From an uncultured Ruminococcus sp. (GTDB lineage: Bacteria > Bacillota > Clostridia > Oscillospirales > Acutalibacteraceae), in the NCBI GenBank assembly GCA_902803035.1, contig CADCON010000061.1, positions 1 to 27,305 of the forward strand: a stretch of DNA of 27,305 nt, read 5' to 3'. A program made the translations under genes and the position numbers. Below the pieces are notes generated by a model. That model did not search any database, was not told the origin of the DNA, and saw only the letters and a list, made by a program, of their open reading frames with translations. Below are positions 13,642 through 19,672 of this stretch, in pieces (within the stretch, counting starts at the first letter, position 1; each line of letters opens with the position of its first letter).

Positions 13642-15004
13642 CGATGCCGAAAAGCTGCTCCACGCCATCCTTCATCTTTTCTGCGGGAATGCCCGCGAAG
13701 CTCAGTCTGATACGTGCGGCGCCGTCGGAGGAATCCATGGGAATCACGCGCACGCCGCGTTCCATGGCGGCCGCGGCCAGTTCCTGCGGGGGCTTGTCGC
13801 AGCGCAGGATCAGTTCCGCGCAGAGCGCGGTTTCCGCGAGCCGGATGACGGCGATATTTCCGAAGCGTTCGCCAAGCAGCGTCATGAGAAGGTCGCTTTT
13901 TTCCGAATAGATTTTCCGCAGCCGGCGGAGAAGCCTGTCGATATGTCCGTCGCGTATGAATTCCGCGAGGGCGAGCTGTTCGATTTTGGAAGAGGTCTGG
14001 TTGTACGACGCGCCCCGGCTGCGGTAAAGCTCGGCGAGCGTCGGCGGCAGCACCATGTAGCTGATTCGCACGGAGGGCATGAGAAGTTTGGAGAAGGAGC
14101 CGAGATAGATCACGCGCTCCCCGCCGCCCATTCCCTGCATGGCGGGGACGGGACGGGAGCGGAAGCGCAGCGCGCCGTTGTAGTCGTCTTCAATGATCAT
14201 GCCGTCGGCGCGTTCCGCCCAGTCCAGCAGCTCCGAACGCCGGCTGACCGGCATCGGACGCCCCATGCTTTCGGTATTGGAGGGATTGAGGTACAGCACG
14301 TCGGCATTGGAAGCGTCAAGCTCCTGCGGGGTGACGCCGGATTTATCGTGGCCGAGAGCCGCGATGTTCATCCGGAAGTCGCGGAATACCCTTTCGGCGT
14401 GTGGGAAGCAGGGGTATTCAATGCCCACTGTTTTCGCCTTCCCGCCCAGCAGTCCGCAGATCAGCGAGAGAAGCGGCTGAACGCCCGCGCCGATTACGAT
14501 CCGGTCGGGCGTTGCGTCCACGCCGCGCAGCAGCATTCCGTAGCGTGCGAGCTGTTCGCGCAGCGCGGGTTCGCCCTGATAATGACCGTAGGACGAAACG
14601 ATGTCCTCGCGGCTCAGGACGGAACGGACATATTTCCGCCAGAGGTCGAGATCATATCCTCTGCGGTCAACATAGCGGCTTCCGAAGTCGAAGGCCACGG
14701 AGGCGGCTGTGGTTTCCTCCGGCGGCTCATGCTGCGGGGCGGGCATTCTTCCCTGAAAGGCCGATTCCACATAATATCCGCTCTGGGGACGGCTGGTGAG
14801 ATAGCCTTCCACGCAGAGCTGCTGATACGCCTGCTCCACGGTGGTGCGGCTGATGCCAAGCTCCTCTGAAATGCGGCGGATGGACGGCATTTTTTCCCCG
14901 ATTTTCAGACTGCCGCTCCCGATTCTCTCGCGTATGCTGGTGTATAATTGGCGGTACATCGGCACATTGGCATTTTCATCGAGAAAAATCGGCTCATAGA
15001 TCAT
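13622..15004 (-). CDS. MocR/PdxR-family transcription regulator (GntR helix-turn-helix plus aminotransferase domain)
   Basis: This 460-residue protein joins a winged helix (about 12-80, GEKMPSIRRISEELGISRTTVEQAY) to a fold-type I aminotransferase-like domain that binds pyridoxal phosphate. K306 in LGSFSKLLMPSVRISY is the expected Schiff-base lysine. IEDDYNGALRF (271-281) and PSNTESMGRPM match MocR motifs. MocR/PdxR proteins sense PLP and control vitamin B6 genes, and the divergent neighbours here are an ECF transporter subunit and a pyridoxal kinase. The ATG at 15004 is preceded by AGGAG. A promoter lies at 15108-15135 on the minus strand. Its end overlaps rsmE by 20 bases. The name PdxR is likely, though a related regulator of another amine pathway cannot be excluded. 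Confidence 0.88.
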   Translation of the reverse strand: MIYEPIFLDENANVPMYRQLYTSIRERIGSGSLKIGEKMPSIRRISEELGISRTTVEQAYQQLCVEGYLTSRPQSGYYVESAFQGRMPAPQHEPPEETTAASVAFDFGSRYVDRRGYDLDLWRKYVRSVLSREDIVSSYGHYQGEPALREQLARYGMLLRGVDATPDRIVIGAGVQPLLSLICGLLGGKAKTVGIEYPCFPHAERVFRDFRMNIAALGHDKSGVTPQELDASNADVLYLNPSNTESMGRPMPVSRRSELLDWAERADGMIIEDDYNGALRFRSRPVPAMQGMGGGERVIYLGSFSKLLMPSVRISYMVLPPTLAELYRSRGASYNQTSSKIEQLALAEFIRDGHIDRLLRRLRKIYSEKSDLLMTLLGERFGNIAVIRLAETALCAELILRCDKPPQELAAAAMERGVRVIPMDSSDGAARIRLSFAGIPAEKMKDGVEQLFGIVSPYCR

Positions 15005-15107
15005 TTTGCATTCATCTCCTGATTGTCATATAAAAAGACTGTATTCAAACTGTCCTATGAAAAATAGTTGAAATTGTGTATTTTCAAATGCACAGTTATG
15101 ATGTAAT

Positions 15108-15135
15108 ATTATAGCAGTCGACTGGAAAAAGTCAA
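15108..15135 (-). promoter_or_regulatory. Promoter of the MocR/PdxR-like regulator
   Basis: On the minus strand TTGACT (15135-15130) and TATAAT (15113-15108) are 16 bases apart, with TG one base before the -10. A perfect 10-bp palindrome, CAGTCGACTG (15115-15124), lies in the spacer. The -35 box touches the left arm of the inverted repeat at 15132-15165. Confidence 0.75.
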
Positions 15136-15165
15136 TAGGGAATCTATCAACATAAACCCTATTGA
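15132..15165. promoter_or_regulatory. Inverted repeat between divergent promoters, candidate operator
   Basis: TCAATAGGG (15132-15140) and CCCTATTGA (15157-15165) are perfect inverted copies with 16 bases between them. The left arm overlaps the regulator's -35 box, and the right arm lies within the spacer of the rightward promoter. This is where an autoregulating MocR protein would bind to control both sides, although many MocR sites are direct repeats. Confidence 0.55.
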
Positions 15166-15179
15166 TAAAGTATACTTTA
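15147..15179 (+). promoter_or_regulatory. Promoter of the ECF subunit-pyridoxal kinase pair
   Basis: The -10 box TATACT (15171-15176) sits within a 14-bp perfect palindrome, TAAAGTATACTTTA (15166-15179). The best -35 is TCAACA (15147-15152), 18 bases upstream and only four of six matches, as expected for a promoter needing an activator. Confidence 0.55.
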
Positions 15180-15205
15180 AATTGCTGATAAGGAGAATGA
15201 TAAAA

Positions 15206-15844
15206 ATGAGCAATCCCGCTGATAAAAAGAATCCCGCGCTGATGATCGCCAAGGTGGGCATCATGGCCGCGCTGAGCTATCTGGCATTCACGTTCCTGCA
15301 GATCAAGATCCCCGCAGGGCCGGATTACACGTCCTTCCATCTGGGCAATACCTTCTGCGTGCTGGCCGCGCTGCTGTTCGGGGGGCTTCCCGGAGGCATC
15401 GCGGGGGCAGTCGGCATGACCATAGGCGACCTTCTCGACCCGGTCTATATCACGTCCGCGCCCAAGACCTTCTTTCTCAAGCTCTGCATCGGACTGGTGA
15501 CCGGACTTGTCGCGCACAGAATCGGCAGGATTTCCCTGCGTACCACCGAGGGACACACTCAGTCCCCCCGTCATGTGTTTCTCTGGACGTTGCTCGGCTC
15601 GTCCGCCGGTATGCTTTTCAATGTCATTGCCGAGCCGACGGTGTCCTATTTCTACAAGAGATATATTCTCGGCGTGGACGCGCAGGCGTCGGCGATTCTG
15701 GCGAAGCTGCAGAGTCTGACCACCTTTGTCAACGCCATTCTCACCGTGATCATTGCCGTTGCGCTTTACGCTGCGCTCAGACCGGCATTGATCCGGACGG
15801 GGCTTTTTGATTACAATGTAGGCATTAAACGCAGTAAGGAATGA
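15206..15844 (+). CDS. ECF transporter S component, predicted for vitamin B6
   Basis: This 212-residue membrane protein is the substrate-binding (S) subunit of an energy-coupling-factor vitamin importer. It needs a separate EcfA-EcfA'-EcfT module, which is not in this window. Visible traits are an N-terminal helix with small residues (AKVGIMAALSYLAF), the SFHLGNTFCVLAALLFGGLPGGIAGAVGMTIGDLLDP segment typical of S components (Gly-rich turn and final Asp), and later helices at about 135-150 and 178-197. The start is ATG at 15206, with AAGGAG at 15190-15195; in-frame TTG at 15182 and ATG at 15197 are less well placed. Pyridoxal kinase follows after 4 bases and a PdxR-type regulator is divergent. 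Pyridoxine or pyridoxal is therefore the likely cargo, by context only. Confidence 0.87.
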   Translation: MSNPADKKNPALMIAKVGIMAALSYLAFTFLQIKIPAGPDYTSFHLGNTFCVLAALLFGGLPGGIAGAVGMTIGDLLDPVYITSAPKTFFLKLCIGLVTGLVAHRIGRISLRTTEGHTQSPRHVFLWTLLGSSAGMLFNVIAEPTVSYFYKRYILGVDAQASAILAKLQSLTTFVNAILTVIIAVALYAALRPALIRTGLFDYNVGIKRSKE

Positions 15845-15848
15845 TTCC

Positions 15849-16691
15849 ATGAAAAGAATCGTGTCAGTGCAGGATATTTCGTGCGTGGGGCGATGTTCGC
15901 TCACGGTCACGCTTCCTGTCATTTCGGCGATGGGAGTGGAAACGTCGGTGCTGCCGACGGCGCTGCTTTCGACCCATACGCTTTTTTCTGACCCTTCCAT
16001 CCTGGATCTGACGGATCAGATACCCGCGATCACACGGCACTGGAAGCGCATCGGCGTCCGCTTCGACGGCATCTACACCGGATATCTCGGTTCGCTCGGC
16101 CAGCTAGATCTCATCTCGGACTTCATCGACGAATTCCGTGGGGACGGCTTCGTCTTCATTGATCCGGTGATGGGCGATCACGGGCGGCTCTATGCCGGAT
16201 TCACCCCCGAATATGTGAAGCGCATGGCGGCATTCTGCGGCAAGGGGGACGTAATTGTCCCGAATGTCACCGAAGCCTGCCTGATGCTGGGAAGGGAATA
16301 TATCGGACACGGTTATTCCGCGGACGTTGTGAAGGAGCTTCTGCGCGGTCTGACCGGCCTGGGCGCGTCCAAGGCGATTCTGACCGGCGTGAGCATGGAG
16401 CCGGGAAGGCTCGGCGCGGCGGCGTTCGACAGTGAGAGCGGAGAATTCTTCCTCTGCACGGGTGAGAGGGTCAAGGGCAGCTTCCACGGCACGGGCGATA
16501 TCTTTTCGTCGGTCTGTGTCGGCGCGCTGGCGAACGGCTGTTCTCTCGGGCAGGCGGTGGAATCCGCTGTCAATTTCACCTGCGAATGCATCCGCCAGAC
16601 GGCCTGCGACAACGAGGACAGGCGGTTCGGGGTGGATTTTGAAAAGGCGCTGCACCTGTTGACACGTAAAGAATGGAACGGCAAACAATAA
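15849..16691 (+). CDS. Pyridoxal/pyridoxine kinase
   Basis: This 280-residue member of the ribokinase/PfkB-like PdxK/PdxY group phosphorylates pyridoxal, pyridoxine or pyridoxamine with ATP, trapping imported B6 as PLP precursors. It opens VSVQDISCVGRCSLTVTLPV, where the family has a substrate-binding SxxxxG/C element. IDPVMGDHGRLY (104-115) binds ATP and Mg, VPNVTEA (137-143) is a typical turn, and GTGD (214-217) ends in the catalytic base D217. Length is normal. The ATG at 15849 lies 4 bases after the ECF gene stop, and AAGGA overlaps the end of that gene. This arrangement indicates uptake coupled to phosphorylation. A hydroxymethylpyrimidine kinase is a less likely alternative given the opening motif and the regulator. 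Confidence 0.9.
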   Translation: MKRIVSVQDISCVGRCSLTVTLPVISAMGVETSVLPTALLSTHTLFSDPSILDLTDQIPAITRHWKRIGVRFDGIYTGYLGSLGQLDLISDFIDEFRGDGFVFIDPVMGDHGRLYAGFTPEYVKRMAAFCGKGDVIVPNVTEACLMLGREYIGHGYSADVVKELLRGLTGLGASKAILTGVSMEPGRLGAAAFDSESGEFFLCTGERVKGSFHGTGDIFSSVCVGALANGCSLGQAVESAVNFTCECIRQTACDNEDRRFGVDFEKALHLLTRKEWNGKQ

Positions 16692-16722
16692 TGCAAATTG
16701 TCGATTGGAAGCAAACAATCAG

Positions 16723-16769
16723 AAAAAAGCCCCGCACAGGCCATGGATGAATGGAACTGTGCGGGGCTT
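16723..16769. terminator. Terminator between the kinase and the leftward VTT gene
   Basis: AAGCCCCGCACAG (16727-16739) pairs perfectly over 13 bp with CTGTGCGGGGCTT (16757-16769), with a small CCAT/ATGG stem inside. The minus side continues with TTTTTT (16728-16723), making it strong for the leftward gene ending at 16792. On the plus side only TTATTCT follows, so it is weaker for the kinase. Confidence 0.85.
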
Positions 16770-16791
16770 ATTCTGGCTGGGGAAGACGGAA

Positions 16792-17535
16792 TTATCTGTG
16801 CTTCAGGGCGTCGAGAAGCTCCTGAAGGGAATCGATACCGAGAAGGTACAACACACTGTAAAGGGCGATGGAAGCGGGCTTGGCGGTGAGAATGATCAGC
16901 GAATAGGTTTTCCATGACATTTCGGTGGTGCCGGCGAGGTAGCAGATGAGTCCGTCGGGCGCGCCGGGAAGGAAAATGGCGACGGCGAAGAGCTTGGCGA
17001 ACCTGCCGTGATTGCTGGTCCAGCTCTCGTACTTTTCGATGGATTCCGGCTTGAACAGCTTGTACATCAGCGGCTTTCCGTAGGAACGCGAGATGGCAAA
17101 CACGGCGAATGACCCCAGGATGATTCCGGTGTAGTTGTAGACGAATCCCCACCACGGCCCGAAAAGAAGCACGCCGCCCAACAGCGTTACGCCTCCCGGA
17201 ATGATGGGAATGATCACCTGTACGGTCTGAAGAGTGATGAACATCAGCGGCGCCCAGATGCCGAAGCTGTCGATCCACTCCTGCAGCGCGTCGACCGAAG
17301 AGAATACGCCCCTGCGGTATCCGGCGATGCCGAGGACGGCGCACCCGGCCAGAAGCAGCACGGTGAGTATCCTGCTGATGATGGTGATGACGCGGTTGTA
17401 GCCGTGGACTTGCCCGGCCGGTTTTTCCTCATCGGATGAAGAAGGCGGCGCGCCGGTTTCTTCGGATGGGATGATTTTCTCCGCGTCATGAATGTCGGTT
17501 TGTGTCAATTCCTGCGTATCTGTTTTTTCAGTCAT
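16792..17535 (-). CDS. TVP38/TMEM64 (VTT domain) membrane protein
   Basis: This 247-residue protein has an acidic, Ser/Pro-rich cytoplasmic N-terminus (about 1-50), then a helix (about 58-75) and the VTT (SNARE-associated/DedA-like) domain. The domain is recognisable from the re-entrant segment GGVTLLGGVLLFGPWWGFVYNYTG, then ISRSYGKPLMYKL and FLPGAPDGLICYLAGTTEMS. DedA and VTT proteins are linked to lipid-carrier flipping (undecaprenyl phosphate or phospholipids) and membrane homeostasis, but the substrate of this one is unknown. The ATG at 17535 has AGAGGA about 9 bases upstream; a longer frame to 17568 lacks such a site. It has a strong promoter (17584-17612) and a strong terminator, so it is a single-gene unit. 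Confidence 0.87.
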   Translation of the reverse strand: MTEKTDTQELTQTDIHDAEKIIPSEETGAPPSSSDEEKPAGQVHGYNRVITIISRILTVLLLAGCAVLGIAGYRRGVFSSVDALQEWIDSFGIWAPLMFITLQTVQVIIPIIPGGVTLLGGVLLFGPWWGFVYNYTGIILGSFAVFAISRSYGKPLMYKLFKPESIEKYESWTSNHGRFAKLFAVAIFLPGAPDGLICYLAGTTEMSWKTYSLIILTAKPASIALYSVLYLLGIDSLQELLDALKHR

Positions 17536-17583
17536 GATAGCGTATCCTCTTTTCTGCATTTCTGCCAATCGTTGCCATATATG

Positions 17584-17612
17584 AGTATAGTATTCCCGCT
17601 GGTGTTTGTCAA
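17584..17612 (-). promoter_or_regulatory. Promoter of the VTT gene
   Basis: On the minus strand a consensus TTGACA (17612-17607) and TATACT (17589-17584) are 17 bases apart, about 50 bases before the start codon. Confidence 0.82.
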
Positions 17613-17855
17613 ATAGAAAATTAAGCCGATTGGTTCATAATCTGTCAGAAAGCGTGGAGAAAGCGGAATGCGAGAGAAATCTCATATAGAATTTTCAGCG
17701 CGTTTTTTGTATAATCCGATCAATTCCGGCATTTTTTACGGTTCTACCTGATTATTGATGAGAAACGATTGGTGAGAACGCTACAAAGCCTTGCGGCTGC
17801 GCTGATGAAGGATGAGAGGGTGGGAAATCCGACAGATCATGTGGAAAAATCTATT
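17613..17855. other. Gene-free stretch between divergent VTT and GT8 genes
   Basis: I see no gene here. A second TATAAT lies at 17710-17715 without a -35 partner. A tandem imperfect 14-base repeat, ATTGATGAGAAACG then ATTGGTGAGAACG, occupies 17754-17780. Otherwise it is unremarkable AT-rich spacer. Confidence 0.4.
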
Positions 17856-17884
17856 TTGACTATTCAGAAATGATATGATATAAT
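17856..17884 (+). promoter_or_regulatory. Promoter of the GT8 glycosyltransferase
   Basis: TTGACT (17856-17861) and TATAAT (17879-17884) are 17 bases apart, and TG at 17876-17877 makes it an extended -10. The start is at 17929, with AGGAG at 17913-17917. Confidence 0.85.
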
Positions 17885-17928
17885 GGTTTTGCCGAAATGT
17901 AAAGGAAGATTTAGGAGAGTAAAGCAGG

Positions 17929-18894
17929 ATGACCGTCAATTTTCTATTTGTTGCCAATGATAAATATGCCAGCAATCTGGGAATCTGCACATTTTCAGTA
18001 ATGTACAATATGTGTCATGCCATGGAAAAGGTGCGTTGTTTTATTCTGGATTGCGGTATTACGGAGGAAAACAAAGCAAGGCTCCGCAGGCAGGCGGCGG
18101 GATTTGAGAATGCCGAGATCATATTTTATAATATTGAGCAGAAGCTGAAGGAAGTGGTTCCCAAGGTGCCGGTCAGATGGAATCCCGCCATCTACGGCAG
18201 GCTGTTCCTGACGGAGCTGCTGCCACTATATGAAGGGCTGGAACGGCTGATTTATCTCGATTGCGATGTGCTGATGGACCGTCCTGTAACCGAGCTTTTC
18301 ACCATGCCGCTTGAAGGCAAGTGCATTGCGGGTGTAGCGGACAGCGAATGCCTGCAGCGCAAGAGGGCGTTGGGAATCGAGCCTGACAAGCCGTACATCA
18401 ATTCGGGCGTGATGGTGATTGACACCGCACGCTGGGTAGAGCTTGACGCGTCCGCACGCGTGATAGCCTGTATCAACAGCTTCCCGGAGCAGCTTTTCTA
18501 CCCGGATCAGGACGCGATCAATTATGTCCTTCACGACGAAATCATGCTGCTGGAGCCGAAATATAATATGCTTTGGATGATCTGCGACCGCGATGTGCCG
18601 ATAATGCTGAAATATTCAGAGGACTACGCCTATAATGCGGAACAGACGTACTACGCGCTGTATCACGGCAGCATTTACCACTACGCGGGTCACGATATGT
18701 GGTCGATCTACGGCATAACCCCCGTTCATTCAAGAATTCTGGATAAGTACATCGGCCTTTCAGACTGGCGAGATAAAAAAAGGCGTTTCGGCAGCGTGAG
18801 GAATTTTATCCTGTGGCTGATGGTGGAAACCAAACGGCTTCTGATAGGCGAAGGGCGTCTTACTGATCGCAGGATGCGTGAAAATGCCGATTGA
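17929..18894 (+). CDS. Glycosyltransferase family 8 protein
   Basis: This 321-residue retaining glycosyltransferase resembles the LgtC/GspA group, which transfers glucose or galactose from a UDP-sugar. The metal-binding DxD is D111-C-D113 in LIYLDCDVLMDRPV. YINSGVMVIDTARW and DQDAINYVL are further family motifs, and a His in the YHYAGHDMW region fits the second metal ligand. No membrane helix or signal is seen, although the C-terminal basic region (WRDKKRRFG, ETKRLL) may attach to the membrane. The acceptor is unknown; candidates are a surface polysaccharide, teichoic-type polymer or glycogenin-like primer. It is a single-gene unit with its own promoter and terminator, about 5 kb from the wall-polymer operon. 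Confidence 0.9.
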   Translation: MTVNFLFVANDKYASNLGICTFSVMYNMCHAMEKVRCFILDCGITEENKARLRRQAAGFENAEIIFYNIEQKLKEVVPKVPVRWNPAIYGRLFLTELLPLYEGLERLIYLDCDVLMDRPVTELFTMPLEGKCIAGVADSECLQRKRALGIEPDKPYINSGVMVIDTARWVELDASARVIACINSFPEQLFYPDQDAINYVLHDEIMLLEPKYNMLWMICDRDVPIMLKYSEDYAYNAEQTYYALYHGSIYHYAGHDMWSIYGITPVHSRILDKYIGLSDWRDKKRRFGSVRNFILWLMVETKRLLIGEGRLTDRRMRENAD

Positions 18895-18910
18895 ATGAAT
18901 CCAAAATGAA

Positions 18911-18952
18911 AAGCCGCTTCGCGTCACGGAAAGGCGCGAAACGGCTTTATTT
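18911..18952. terminator. Terminator shared by the GT8 and DUF1508 genes
   Basis: AAGCCG-C-TTCGCG (18911-18923) pairs with CGCGAA-A-CGGCTT (18935-18947), with one C/A mismatch. T-rich sequence follows on the plus side (TATTTGAT), and TTTTCATTTT follows on the minus side. It lies between converging genes. Confidence 0.7.
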
Positions 18953-19048
18953 GATATATGAAAAAGGGGAAACGCCGCATTTCATCCCATGCCGCCCGAA
19001 GGCGTATTCCGGCGGTGGGAATCCTTATGCAGCAGATCACGGTTACGA

Positions 19049-19417
19049 TCAGTTGGTTTTCACGACTTCCGCGTCGGGGGCGTTCTTCTTGACGCTTTCA
19101 ATGCCGTTCAGGCAGCCGCTCTTGGCCTTGTAGCCCTCGGAAACAGCGATTATCTCGCCGTTTCTTGCCTTCAGGCGGAAGCGGTACTCGCCGGCCTTGT
19201 CGACATACATCTCGAACTTGGGGTGCTTTTTCTTCTCGACCGTTTCGACAGTCTGATCCTCGATTTCGCCGACACAATTGGTGCGGACGCTCTCAATGCC
19301 CTTCATGCAGGCAGCTTCTGTGGTGTAGACTTCAGAGGTGGCAATGACTTCACCGTTGCCGGCCTTGAGATCGAATTTGATCCCCGTGTTGGTTCTTTTA
19401 ACTACGAATTTTCCCAT
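19049..19417 (-). CDS. DUF1508 (YegP-like) two-repeat protein
   Basis: This 122-residue protein contains two copies of the DUF1508 unit, at about residues 1-50 and 65-115. Each has the pattern KF-x-(F/Y)-(D/R)-LKA-NGE-(V/I)-IA-SE-Y and GIESV. The second copy is EYRFRLKARNGEIIAVSEGY. The family is small and widespread (E. coli YegP), with no settled function; some members are reported as stress-abundant proteins. The ATG at 19417 is preceded by AAAGGA. It has a near-consensus promoter at 19480-19508, and an 8-bp hairpin at the predicted transcript start, so it is probably highly expressed. Confidence 0.9.
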   Translation of the reverse strand: MGKFVVKRTNTGIKFDLKAGNGEVIATSEVYTTEAACMKGIESVRTNCVGEIEDQTVETVEKKKHPKFEMYVDKAGEYRFRLKARNGEIIAVSEGYKAKSGCLNGIESVKKNAPDAEVVKTN

Positions 19418-19452
19418 GATTTCATTGTCCTTTCATAAGATATGAATTTGTC

Positions 19453-19508
19453 GCACAGTTTTCCAACTGTGCAATTATTATTTTAGCACACTCTTATTGT
19501 ATTGTCAA
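19453..19508 (-). promoter_or_regulatory. Strong promoter and +1 hairpin of the DUF1508 gene
   Basis: On the minus strand TTGACA (19508-19503) and TAAAAT (19485-19480) are 17 bases apart. GCACAGTT and AACTGTGC (19472-19453 on the minus strand) form a perfect 8-bp stem with a 4-base loop. It begins about 8 bases after the -10, which is where the transcript should start. It may be a 5' stabilising stem-loop or an operator. Confidence 0.72.
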
Positions 19509-19625
19509 CAAAAAAAGGCAGGAAAAAAAGAATATACTGGAGCATTTTAATAAGTATCTGCGGCCTGCGGGGATGGGTTGGAATGAATCATTCATTTTTA
19601 TGCGGTAGAATTACAGTGAAAAAAG

Positions 19626-19634
19626 TGATATAAT
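19626..19634 (+). promoter_or_regulatory. Extended -10 element before the pglX-like gene
   Basis: TGATATAAT (19626-19634) is an extended -10. No acceptable -35 is found 16-18 bases upstream. The TTG start is at 19673 and AGGAG is at 19661-19665, giving a leader of about 30 bases. Confidence 0.6.
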
Positions 19635-19672
19635 TATCAATTATTGCTTCAGAAGATCGGAGGAGAAAATGA

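Noticed and set aside
13595..14869. A 424-codon rightward frame across the MocR regulator
   Set aside because: The opposite strand codes a complete two-domain regulator with clear motifs. The rightward translation is low-complexity His/Ala/Gly-rich with no domain.
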